DNA of 43,000 bases from positions 1-43,000 of the forward strand of contig CAMDDO010000019.1 in NCBI GenBank assembly GCA_945892755.1, given 5' to 3'. A program made the position numbers and the translations under genes. The notes under the pieces are model-generated. The model was not told the DNA's origin. It saw only the letters and a program-made list of their open reading frames with translations, and did no database searches. This DNA comes from Rhizobium sp. Q54 (GTDB lineage: Bacteria; Pseudomonadota; Alphaproteobacteria; UBA828). Position 1 is the first letter of the stretch. Each line of letters begins with the position of its first letter. Of this stretch, positions 25,103 through 33,940 are shown piece by piece.

Positions 25103-25962
25103 CTAGTCGTCGCTCGTATAAATCGCCTGGACCTGCTTGGCGGTCGGAAAATTCTCGACCATGAGCTCAAGCTGACAGCCGGGCTCATGCGGCGTCTTGT
25201 AGCCGCGCTCGATAAAGCTCGGCTCCACGAGGTTGTTGTAGCGCAGGCTGAGCGCGAGCCTGATGCGCTGGTCGCCTTGCGCGCCGGTACGATGGACCAG
25301 GAATCCCGAGAATGCCACCACGTCGCCCGGCTCGACCATGACCGGCACATAGTCCTCGTCGCGAACACCCGTGTCGTTCACCGCCGGGGTCACAGGGTGC
25401 GGTACCGTATCGAGCAGACCCTGGCGATGCGAGCCTGGGACCACTTCGAGCGGATAGGAAGCCGCATCGATAGCCGTTAGCGGCAGCCAAATGACGCAGC
25501 CATCGAGGCTGCCTTGCATGGTGCGCCAATCCTGATGGGGCGGGGCTTTGTCAACGCCGCCCGCGTGGCACAGATCGTCGGTCATGAAATGGCAGCTCGG
25601 CCCGCTCGCCAGCACTGGCTCGCTCAGGCCAAGCTCGCGCAGCAGTTTCAGCAGCGGCGGGCTGACGGCCAGCGCGTTGAGCGCGGGGAGGCGCTGGCAC
25701 TGGCGCAGGGCCGCGCGATAGGCCTCGACGCTGACGCCGAACAGACTGATCAGATTAGCTCGCCACAACCGACCTGGGTGGCGAAATCGTGGACCGGCAG
25801 GCTCTGGGCGCGGAGCAGATGAGCGAAAACGCGCGCCAGGTCGGCGCGCACGCTCGCGATCGCCGAGGTAGAAAACAGACCGTCCGCGATGACATAACCA
25901 TCGCGGGCGTAACGGCCGAGGCGCTCGGAAACGGGGACCAGTTGTGGCTGCACCAGCGTCAA
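25103..25962 (-). pseudogene. Phytanoyl-CoA dioxygenase (PhyH)-type Fe(II)/2-oxoglutarate oxygenase, frameshifted
   Basis: Two overlapping minus-strand frames together make one PhyH-family protein. The first (25962-25750, about 70 codons, TTG or GTG start) has the N-terminal helix-strand start YARDGYVIADGLFSTSAI and ends in VGCGELI then TGA. The second (from about 25768 to 25103) continues with ISLFGVSVEAYRAAL and carries the iron motif HQD (PPHQDWRTMQG) and distal histidine in FSGFLVHRTG. Two adjacent near-identical 5-mers, ATCAG (25749-25753) and ATTAG (25754-25758), suggest a 5-base tandem duplication; removing one joins the frames as GELISLFG. Either a recent pseudogene or a sequencing/assembly error. 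Programmed frameshifting is less likely because no slippery heptamer is seen. Confidence 0.75.
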
Positions 25963-26043
25963 CCTTCGCTTAACGATCGCGGCCTTGCAGTCCCTTGATA
26001 GCCGAGCCTCCTTTACAATCTGTGAAACAAGGGCCGCCGAATC

Positions 26044-27270
26044 TCAGGTCGCGGCGCCACGCCTGACCGCTGTTTCGAGATTTGGCAGGAACACAGCGAC
26101 CAAGCCGATTGCCGGCAAATACGAACACACCCGATAGACGAACTCGATGCTGGTCAGATCGGCCAATTCGCCCAGCGCGCCCGCGCCAATGCCGCCCATG
26201 CCGAAGGCAAGGCCGAACAAAAGGCCGGAGATCGCGCCGACGCGCCCGGGCAACAGCTCCTGGCCGTAGACCACGATGGCAGCGAAGGCCGACGAGATGA
26301 TCAGGCCGATCACGATGCTGAGCACGATGGTCCAGCTCAAACCGGCATATGGCAGGATCAGCGTGAATGGCAACACGCCGAGAATCGAGCCCCAGATCAC
26401 ATATTTGCGGCCGAACCGATCACCGATCGGCCCGCCGACAAAGGTGCCCGCGGCCGAGGCACCGAGAAAGACGAACAGATAGATCTGCGCGCTCTGGACC
26501 GAGATTTGGAATTTCTCGATCAGATAGAACGTGTAATAGCTGCCGATGCTGGCCGTGTAGAAGAATTTCGAGAAAATCAGCGCCAATAATATGCAGAGCG
26601 CAAACCACACTTTGCGTCTCGGCAGAGGCGAGCGCTCGGCAACCGAGCCAGCCCGTCCGGCGCCACGTGGCACATAGTTTCGTTTGTACCAGCCGCCGAC
26701 CGAGATCAACAGCACGATGCCGGCGAACGCAACGATCGAAAACCACGCGATACTGCCCTGGCCGCGCTGTAGCACCACGAACGCCGCAAGCAGCGGCCCG
26801 ATCGCAGAGCCGACACTGCCGCCGACCTGAAACAGCGATTGCGCGAAGCCGTGCCGTCCGCCCGACGCCATGCGCGCCACGCGCGAGGCCTCGGGATGGA
26901 ACACTGACGAGCCCATGCCGATCAACGCGGCGGCGAGCAATATGAGGCCGAACCGATCGGCCATCGAGAGCACGACCAGGCCAACCAGAGTCAAGCCCAT
27001 GCCGATAGCGAGCGAATAAGGCCGCGCCCGGCGATCGGCATAAAGCCCAATCACCGGCTGCAAAACCGACGCGATCAATTGATAGGCCAGCGTAATCAGG
27101 CCGATCTGCCCGAAATCGAGCGCCAGACTGCCTTTCAGCATCGGATAGATCGCGGGCAGCAGCGACTGCAGCATGTCGTTGATCAGGTGACAGGTGCTGA
27201 TCGCCACCAGAACTCTGAGAACGGGGCCGTCCAGATACCGCCTTGGGGCCGCCGCCGCTGTTTCGCTCAA
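26044..27270 (-). CDS. MFS transporter, fosmidomycin resistance protein (Fsr)-like
   Basis: A 408-residue 12-helix inner-membrane transporter. The block IGMGSSVFHPEASRVARMAS followed by FAQSLFQVGGSVGSAIGPLLA is the hallmark of Fsr-type exporters, and the early HLINDMLQSLLPAIYPML is also typical. The start is TTG at 27270 with AGGAG six bases upstream; an out-of-frame ATG GCT TGA overlaps it. Known members export fosmidomycin and related compounds; natural substrates are mostly unknown. It shares a 182-base divergent region with a class IV aminotransferase, so it could export an amine or amino-acid-derived product. Confidence 0.9.
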   Translation of the reverse strand: MSETAAAAPRRYLDGPVLRVLVAISTCHLINDMLQSLLPAIYPMLKGSLALDFGQIGLITLAYQLIASVLQPVIGLYADRRARPYSLAIGMGLTLVGLVVLSMADRFGLILLAAALIGMGSSVFHPEASRVARMASGGRHGFAQSLFQVGGSVGSAIGPLLAAFVVLQRGQGSIAWFSIVAFAGIVLLISVGGWYKRNYVPRGAGRAGSVAERSPLPRRKVWFALCILLALIFSKFFYTASIGSYYTFYLIEKFQISVQSAQIYLFVFLGASAAGTFVGGPIGDRFGRKYVIWGSILGVLPFTLILPYAGLSWTIVLSIVIGLIISSAFAAIVVYGQELLPGRVGAISGLLFGLAFGMGGIGAGALGELADLTSIEFVYRVCSYLPAIGLVAVFLPNLETAVRRGAAT

Positions 27271-27291
27271 GCCATACTCCTCGTGGACGCG

Positions 27292-27320
27292 AGGCCCGCC
27301 CCGTCCATTGGGGCAGGCCT
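27292..27320. promoter_or_regulatory. Inverted repeat in the Fsr/aminotransferase divergent region
   Basis: AGGCCCGCCCC (27292-27302) and GGGGCAGGCCT (27310-27320) form an 11-bp dyad with one mismatch and a 7-base loop. It lies 22 bases upstream of the MFS start codon. It may be an operator for the divergent pair or an mRNA leader hairpin of the MFS gene. The remaining part of the gap up to the aminotransferase ribosome-binding site shows nothing clear. Confidence 0.45.
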
Positions 27321-27452
27321 AGCATGGCGTGGCTGGCACGGACAAGGAGAGGCGGGCGCCGTCGGCTCGCTTCCGCGCTTGATCTACCGCCACCGTCGCC
27401 ATTACCCTCGATCCAGCGCAAACGCCGAGACGCCCAGACGCAGGAGTGGATC

Positions 27453-28358
27453 ATGGCCGCCGAAAGCACCGCCTATTTCGAAGGGCGCTATATGCCTTTG
27501 ACCGAAGCGAAGATCTCGATCTTCGACCCTGTGGTGACCAAGAGCGACATCGTGTTCGATGTCGTGTCGACCTGGGATCGCACGTTCTTCCGGCTCGACG
27601 ATCACATCGAGCGCTTCGAGAATTCATGCAAGGCAGTACGCATTCGCCCGCCGGTCAGCGCCACGGAGATAGCGCGCATTTCGGCTGAATGTGTCGACAG
27701 GTCCGGTTTAGACAATTCGTGCGTCTTCATGTGCGGCACACGCGGCAAATATAAGGGTGGTGCCGCGCTTGGCGATCCGCGCGAATGCGAGAATGGCTTT
27801 TATGCCTATGCGGTGCCTTATTACTGGGTGGTTGCGCGCGAGCGGGCGGAGAGCGGCGTGCATCTCCATATCGCCGAAACACGCCGCGCCCCCAATGAGG
27901 CGATCGATCAGCGCGCGAAGAATTTCAACCGCATGGATCTGACCAAGGCAACCTTCGAGGCGCTCGACCATGGCGCCGACGCCTCCGTGCTGCTCTCGAT
28001 GGATGGCAATTTGACGGAAGGGCCAGGGTTCAATGTCTGGATCGTGCGCGGTAAGACGCTGCTGACGCCGGGCGATAATTTGCTCGAGGGCATCACGCGC
28101 CGCACGGTCTTCGATCTTGCCCAGGAAGCGGGGCTCCGAACGGAGGCGACCGATCTCAAGCCGGACGATCTCTTGAACGCGCCCGAGGTCTTCATCTCAT
28201 CGACCGCGGGCGGTATCATGCCCGTGACTCGCATCAATGATCGCCCGCTCGGCAATGGCGCGCCGGGCATCACGACCGGGCAAATCAAGACCCGCTATTG
28301 GGACAAACGCAAAGCGGGTTGGCACGGCAGGCGGGTCGACGACCTGATCAAGCACTGA
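27453..28358 (+). CDS. Class IV aminotransferase, (R)-amine transaminase-like (second paralogue)
   Basis: A 301-residue fold-type IV PLP enzyme, collinear end to end with the one at 23126-24025 (shared SIFD, RGKY, VPYxW, GPGFNVWIV, SSTAGGIMPVT, RPLGNGAPG). The Schiff-base lysine is Lys156 in QRAKNFNRMDL. Active-site differences from the paralogue include KSDIVFDV in place of HSDVVYDV and KNFNRMD in place of KNFHWGD, so substrate preference probably differs. The start at 27453 has AGGAG six bases upstream; an in-frame extension to 27243 is Arg/Pro-rich and rejected. Followed after 38 bases by a hydroxyisobutyrate dehydrogenase-type gene. Confidence 0.87.
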   Translation: MAAESTAYFEGRYMPLTEAKISIFDPVVTKSDIVFDVVSTWDRTFFRLDDHIERFENSCKAVRIRPPVSATEIARISAECVDRSGLDNSCVFMCGTRGKYKGGAALGDPRECENGFYAYAVPYYWVVARERAESGVHLHIAETRRAPNEAIDQRAKNFNRMDLTKATFEALDHGADASVLLSMDGNLTEGPGFNVWIVRGKTLLTPGDNLLEGITRRTVFDLAQEAGLRTEATDLKPDDLLNAPEVFISSTAGGIMPVTRINDRPLGNGAPGITTGQIKTRYWDKRKAGWHGRRVDDLIKH

Positions 28359-28396
28359 GGCCCGCGGCCACAAACGCCGACCATTGGGAATTGTCA

Positions 28397-29281
28397 ATGA
28401 CGCAAGGAATGCGGGTCGGCATCGTCGGTGTCGGCTTTATGGGGCATGGCATCGCTAAGAATGTTCTGAAGCACGGCCACCAACTGACATTCCTGAATCA
28501 CCCGGGCAATCAACCGGTCGCCGATTTGGTCGCGGCTGGGGCGGCGCGCACGGATTCGGCCGCCATGCTCGCCGCGGCTAGCGAGGTGATCATTCTTTGC
28601 GTGACCGGCAGCCCACAGGTCGAAGACGCCATGTTTCGGCAGGATGGCGTGCACGGCGGCCTCAAGCGCGGCGCCATCGTTCTCGACTGTACAACCGCGA
28701 TCCCGACTTCGACCGCAAAGGTGGCGAAGGCCATCGAGGCGGCTGGCGCGCGATATCTCGACACCGCGATGACGCGAACCTCGAAAGAGGCCGAGGAGGG
28801 TCGCATCGGGTTGATCGTCGGGGGCGAGGAGGCGCTGTTCAACGAAGTTGAACCGTTGCTACGCTGCTTCGCCGAGAGCATCACCTATGCCGGCCCAGTT
28901 GGCAGCGGCCACAAACTGAAGCTGCTGCACAATTTCGTTTCGCTCGGTTTTGCCGCTCTGCTCTCCGAGGCGACCGCGTGCGCCCAGCGCGCGGGCGTCG
29001 ATTCGCGGGTTTTCCTCGACGTGCTGGAGAAGGGCGCGGGCGATGGCGTGGTCTATCGCCGGCTGAAGCCGTTCATTGAGACCGGCGACGCGTCGGGGTT
29101 GCGCTTCACCATCGCCAATGCGCTGAAGGATTTGTCCTACTACAACGCCATGGCCGGCGATGCGGGCGCCCATCGCGCGATCGCCGAAGCGGCTCGCCAC
29201 ACGTTTGAGGTCGCCGCCGAGAGCGGCCACGCTCAGGCTCTCGTGCCGGAGCTGATCGCCGCGCTGGCGAAACACTCTTAG
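28397..29281 (+). CDS. 3-hydroxyisobutyrate dehydrogenase-family NAD(P)-dependent oxidoreductase
   Basis: A 294-residue beta-hydroxyacid dehydrogenase. The Rossmann motif VGIVGVGFMGHGIA opens the protein (7-20), and the catalytic Lys175 with Asn179 lies in GSGHKLKLLHNF. The substrate-binding motif DxPVSGG is changed to DTAMTRTSKEAEEG, so the substrate is probably not plain 3-hydroxyisobutyrate; tartronate semialdehyde reductase, imine reductase and succinic semialdehyde reductase share this fold. Start at 28397 at the family N-terminus; the longer frame from 28298 overlaps the aminotransferase and is rejected. Its stop overlaps the pyrF stop by three bases. Likely co-transcribed with the aminotransferase upstream. 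Confidence 0.88.
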   Translation: MTQGMRVGIVGVGFMGHGIAKNVLKHGHQLTFLNHPGNQPVADLVAAGAARTDSAAMLAAASEVIILCVTGSPQVEDAMFRQDGVHGGLKRGAIVLDCTTAIPTSTAKVAKAIEAAGARYLDTAMTRTSKEAEEGRIGLIVGGEEALFNEVEPLLRCFAESITYAGPVGSGHKLKLLHNFVSLGFAALLSEATACAQRAGVDSRVFLDVLEKGAGDGVVYRRLKPFIETGDASGLRFTIANALKDLSYYNAMAGDAGAHRAIAEAARHTFEVAAESGHAQALVPELIAALAKHS

Positions 29282-30024
29282 GCGGAACGCGCTCCAACCG
29301 CGGTGAGCTCCGCCCGAATTCGCCGTGCGGCTCCGGCGGGGTTCGGTGCACCGGTGATCGGTCGGCCGATGACCAAGACATCGGCGCCGGCCTGCGCCGC
29401 CTCGGTGGGCGTCATGACTCGCTTCTGATCGCCGGTCGCGGCCCAATCGGGGCGAATACCGGGCACGACCAGCTCGAGGGCGGGGCCGAGCGCCTGGCGC
29501 AGCGCCACGATTTCTCTTGGCGAGCACACCGCGCCGTCGATTCCCGCGCTCTTGGCCAGCGTGGCCAGGCGCACCACCTGCGCCTCGGGCTCGGAGGCGA
29601 TGGCTTGGGCCGCGAGATCGCCGGCGTCGAGGCTGGTCAGCACGGTCACGGCCAGGAGCTTGGGGCGCGCCACACCGCGTTTCGCCGCTTCGTCGCTCGC
29701 CGCCTCGATCGCCGCCTGCATCATGGCGACGCCGCCGCCGGCATGGAGCGTGAGGTATTTGGGCGCGAGCGCCGTCGCGCTCCTGACCGCGCCCGCCACC
29801 GTATTCGGGATGTCGTGCAATTTGAGGTCGAGGAAGATCGGCCGGCCCAGCGCCTTGAGCGCTTCTACCCCAGCCGGTCCCTCGGCGACGAAGAATTCGA
29901 GCCCGAGCTTGAAACCGTCGACCTCGTTGATGAGGGGTCGCGCCAACGCAAGCGCCGCGTCGCGCGAGGCGACATCAAGCGCGCAATAGAGAAGCGGCAT
30001 GGCGGCACGGTTTGATTCGGTCAC
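29278..30024 (-). CDS. pyrF: Orotidine 5'-phosphate decarboxylase
   Basis: A 248-residue cytoplasmic enzyme that decarboxylates OMP to UMP, the last step of de novo pyrimidine synthesis. The active-site tetrad motif is DLKLHDIPNTV with Asp66, Lys68 and Asp71; the substrate phosphate loop is VVPGIRPDW. The start is taken as GTG at 30024 because AGGA lies six bases upstream; an ATG at 30000 (MPLLYCALD) is the alternative and lacks a ribosome-binding site. Divergent from pyrE across 59 bases, so two consecutive pathway genes share a control region. Confidence 0.95.
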   Translation of the reverse strand: MTESNRAAMPLLYCALDVASRDAALALARPLINEVDGFKLGLEFFVAEGPAGVEALKALGRPIFLDLKLHDIPNTVAGAVRSATALAPKYLTLHAGGGVAMMQAAIEAASDEAAKRGVARPKLLAVTVLTSLDAGDLAAQAIASEPEAQVVRLATLAKSAGIDGAVCSPREIVALRQALGPALELVVPGIRPDWAATGDQKRVMTPTEAAQAGADVLVIGRPITGAPNPAGAARRIRAELTAVGARSA

Positions 30025-30083
30025 GGCGCATCCTGTTGTAGAGTGTCGCCCAATAAAAGCGACGTTTTCGACTGGAGCGAAGG
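30025..30083. promoter_or_regulatory. Divergent pyrF/pyrE control region
   Basis: A 59-base gap must contain the start signals of both pyrF and pyrE. It is relatively AT-rich in the centre (CCAATAAAAG) and holds a short dyad GTCGC/GCGAC (30045-30049, 30059-30063) followed by TTTT, 17 bases upstream of the pyrE start. No convincing -35/-10 pair is visible on either strand. Confidence 0.35.
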
Positions 30084-30740
30084 ATGCCCGATATGCCTGC
30101 TGAAATCACCGCCCGTGCGCTTTTGGACGCCGGTGCGTTCCTGATCCGCCCGGAGCAGCCCTTCAGGCTCACTTCGGGCCTCTTGGCGCCGTTCTATGTC
30201 AACTGCCGTCAGATTCTGTTTCATCCCGAGCCGCGCGGGCGCATCGCCGATGCGCAGGCCGTCGCGATCCACAAGGCGCTGCCGGGCGATGCGGTCGAGA
30301 TCATCGCGGGCGGCGTGACCGCGGGCGTGCCGTTCGCCACCATGGTCGCCGATAGGCTGACGCTTCCACTCGTCTATGTGCGGCCCGAACCGAAGGAACA
30401 CGGCACCGGGGCGCAAATCGAAGGCGGCGACGTTTCGGGCAAACGCGTGCTTCTGGTCGAGGACCTGATCACGACGGCCGGCAGTATTTTGAAGTTCGTC
30501 GGCGCGCTGCGCGCGGCAGGTGCGCTAGTCGATCACGTCTCGGTGGTCTTCACTCGCGCGGGCGACAGCGCACGAACCGCGCTCACCGAGGCCGGGCTGC
30601 GCCTGCACGCGCTGTGCGAGCTCGACACGCTGCTCGAGGTCGCGCTCAAAGCCGGCATAATTGATCAGGCGAAATTGGCCGACGTGCGCGCTTTCCTCGC
30701 CGACCCCGAAAGCTGGTCGAAGCGTCGCGGAATGATGTGA
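30084..30740 (+). CDS. pyrE: Orotate phosphoribosyltransferase
   Basis: A 218-residue type I phosphoribosyltransferase making OMP from orotate and PRPP. The PRPP-binding motif VLLVEDLITTAGSI (122-135) has the acidic pair Glu126-Asp127; the flexible catalytic loop is RPEPKEHGTGAQIEGG. N-terminal FLIRPEQPFRLTSGLLAPFYVNCR is typical. ATG at 30084 has GGAG five bases upstream. Divergent from pyrF and convergent with aceA, separated from it by a bidirectional hairpin. Confidence 0.95.
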   Translation: MPDMPAEITARALLDAGAFLIRPEQPFRLTSGLLAPFYVNCRQILFHPEPRGRIADAQAVAIHKALPGDAVEIIAGGVTAGVPFATMVADRLTLPLVYVRPEPKEHGTGAQIEGGDVSGKRVLLVEDLITTAGSILKFVGALRAAGALVDHVSVVFTRAGDSARTALTEAGLRLHALCELDTLLEVALKAGIIDQAKLADVRAFLADPESWSKRRGMM

Positions 30741-30741
30741 G

Positions 30742-30781
30742 AAGCGACCCCTCCCTCTTGGCCGCCAGGGGAGGGGCGCTT
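30742..30781. terminator. Hairpin terminator between convergent pyrE and aceA
   Basis: CCCCTCCC (30748-30755) pairs with GGGAGGGG (30769-30776); after one bulged A the stem continues for five more pairs (AAGCG/CGCTT). The GC-rich stem of 13 bp in a 45-base convergent gap fits a bidirectional terminator, although only three T residues follow on the plus strand. Confidence 0.6.
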
Positions 30782-30785
30782 TCCG

Positions 30786-32096
30786 CTATTCCGCCGCGGT
30801 CGCGAAGGTTGCCTTCTTCTTGAACTGCTCGGCCTCGGTCGAGTCTTTCAGCGCGGTGGTGGACGACGCGCCGCCCGAGATCGCCATCGAGATCGCGTCG
30901 AAATAGCCGGTGCCGACCTCGCGCTGATGGCGCGTCGCGGTATAGCCATTGGCCTCGGCCGCGAACTCGGCCTCTTGCAGCTCGCAATAGGCGCCCATGC
31001 CGCGCTCGCGATAGCCGCGCGCGAGCTCGAACATGCTGTGATTGAGGCTATGGAATCCGGCCAGCGTGACGAACTGGTATTTGTAACCCATCGCGCCGAT
31101 TTCGCGCTGGAAGCGCTCGATGGTCGCGACATCGAGATTGGCGCGCCAATTGAACGAGGGCGAGCAATTATAGGCGAGCAGCTTGCCGGGGAACTTCTTG
31201 TGCATGGCCTCGGCGAAGGTCTTCGCCTGATTGAGGTTCGGCTTCGACGTTTCCATCCAGATCAGATCGGCATAGGGCGCGAAGGCAAGCCCGCGCGCGA
31301 CGCAGCGCGCCATCGCGTCGCCCTCGTTTTGACGCAGACGATAGAAGCCTTCTGGCGTGCGCTCGTCCGTAATGAACGGCCGATCGCGCTCATCGACGTC
31401 GCTGGTCAAAAGCTGCGCGCTTTCGGCGTCGGTGCGCGCGACGATCAACGTCGGCACGCCCATAGTATCGGCGGCAAGACGCGCGGCATTCAGGTTGCGA
31501 ATATGGGCCTGAGTCGGGATCAGAACCTTGCCGCCCATGTGGCCGCATTTCTTCTCTGACGCGAGCTGGTCCTCATAGTGGACGCCGGCGGCGCCCGCCT
31601 CGATGTAGTTCTTCATCAGCTCGAAGGCATTCAGCGGCCCGCCGAAACCGGCCTCGGCGTCGGCGACGATGGGTGCGAACCAGTCGATCGAACCCTTGCC
31701 TTCGCAATGCTGGATCTGGTCGGCGCGCTGCAGCGCCTTGTTGATGCGCCGGCACAATTCGGGGCCGCTATCGGCCGGGTAAAGGCTTTGGTCGGGGTAG
31801 GTCTGGCCCGCCGTGTTGGCGTCCGCCGCGACCTGCCAGCCCGAGAGATAGATCGCCTTCAGCCCGGCGCGCACCATTTGCACGGCCTGATTGCCGGTCA
31901 TCGCGCCGAGCGAGTGGACATAGTCGCTGCCCTTGAGCAGAGCCCAAAGCTTGTTCGCGGTGTGCTCGGCAAGCGTGTGGGAAACGCGCAATGAGCCACG
32001 CAGCCTCGCGACATCGCCCGGCGAATAGTCCCGCGTGATGCCGTCGAAACGGCCCAGCGGCGCGGTTGGAACGAGCGAGTCAAAGGGGGTGGTCAT
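30786..32096 (-). CDS. aceA: Isocitrate lyase
   Basis: A 436-residue glyoxylate shunt enzyme splitting isocitrate into succinate and glyoxylate. The catalytic signature [11 protein letters not shown] has Lys183-Cys184-Gly185-His186. Other conserved parts are [21 protein letters not shown] and YNCSPSFNW. Length matches the bacterial 430-residue form. AAAAAAGGAG lies seven bases before the ATG. It follows malate synthase by 23 bases on the same strand, so aceB-aceA is an operon, probably controlled by the ScfR-type regulator encoded divergently upstream. It lets the cell grow on acetate, fatty acids or other C2 precursors. Confidence 0.97.
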   Translation of the reverse strand: MTTPFDSLVPTAPLGRFDGITRDYSPGDVARLRGSLRVSHTLAEHTANKLWALLKGSDYVHSLGAMTGNQAVQMVRAGLKAIYLSGWQVAADANTAGQTYPDQSLYPADSGPELCRRINKALQRADQIQHCEGKGSIDWFAPIVADAEAGFGGPLNAFELMKNYIEAGAAGVHYEDQLASEKKCGHMGGKVLIPTQAHIRNLNAARLAADTMGVPTLIVARTDAESAQLLTSDVDERDRPFITDERTPEGFYRLRQNEGDAMARCVARGLAFAPYADLIWMETSKPNLNQAKTFAEAMHKKFPGKLLAYNCSPSFNWRANLDVATIERFQREIGAMGYKYQFVTLAGFHSLNHSMFELARGYRERGMGAYCELQEAEFAAEANGYTATRHQREVGTGYFDAISMAISGGASSTTALKDSTEAEQFKKKATFATAAE

Positions 32097-32119
32097 GGCA
32101 CGTCTCCTTTTTTGAGCTT

Positions 32120-33772
<1,653 letters not shown>

Positions 33773-33788
33773 CTGAGCGGCTCCTTTT

Positions 33789-33801
33789 GTTGCGCCGCAA
33801 C
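33789..33801. promoter_or_regulatory. Candidate operator dyad in the aceB leader
   Basis: GTTGCGCCGCAAC is a perfect 6-bp inverted repeat around one base, just upstream of the aceB ribosome-binding site. A related 13-mer (10 of 13 identical) lies at 33918-33930 before the regulator gene. Suggested binding site of the divergent ScfR-type regulator; inference only. Confidence 0.4.
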
Positions 33802-33906
33802 GTGCCGAGATCATCGGCGTTTATTGCGGAGCTGTCCATAAGTCATTGATATAAAAAAGGATCACATGTACGCGTGGAAAATTTATCACCAGTCAATTTG
33901 TAAATC

Positions 33907-33935
33907 TTGTCAATTTCATTGCGTCGCGACATAAT
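33907..33935 (+). promoter_or_regulatory. Promoter of the ScfR-type regulator gene with embedded dyad
   Basis: TTGTCA (33907-33912) and CATAAT (33930-33935) are spaced by 17 bases; each matches five of six consensus positions. The spacer contains ATTGCGTCGCGAC (33918-33930), resembling the dyad in the aceB leader. The -10 ends five bases before the ATG, so the transcript would begin at or next to the start codon. The surrounding stretch 33840-33935 is clearly more AT-rich than the rest of the window and includes a near-palindrome TTTGTAAA (33897-33904). Confidence 0.55.
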
Positions 33936-33940
33936 GCCTC

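Noticed and set aside
25750-25800. Programmed -1 frameshift in the PhyH-type gene
   Set aside because: No slippery heptamer is present near the frame overlap, and a 5-base duplication explains the shift better.
25992-26033. CCCTTG/CAAGGG inverted repeat between the PhyH-type and MFS genes
   Set aside because: Only six base pairs with a 30-base loop; likely chance.
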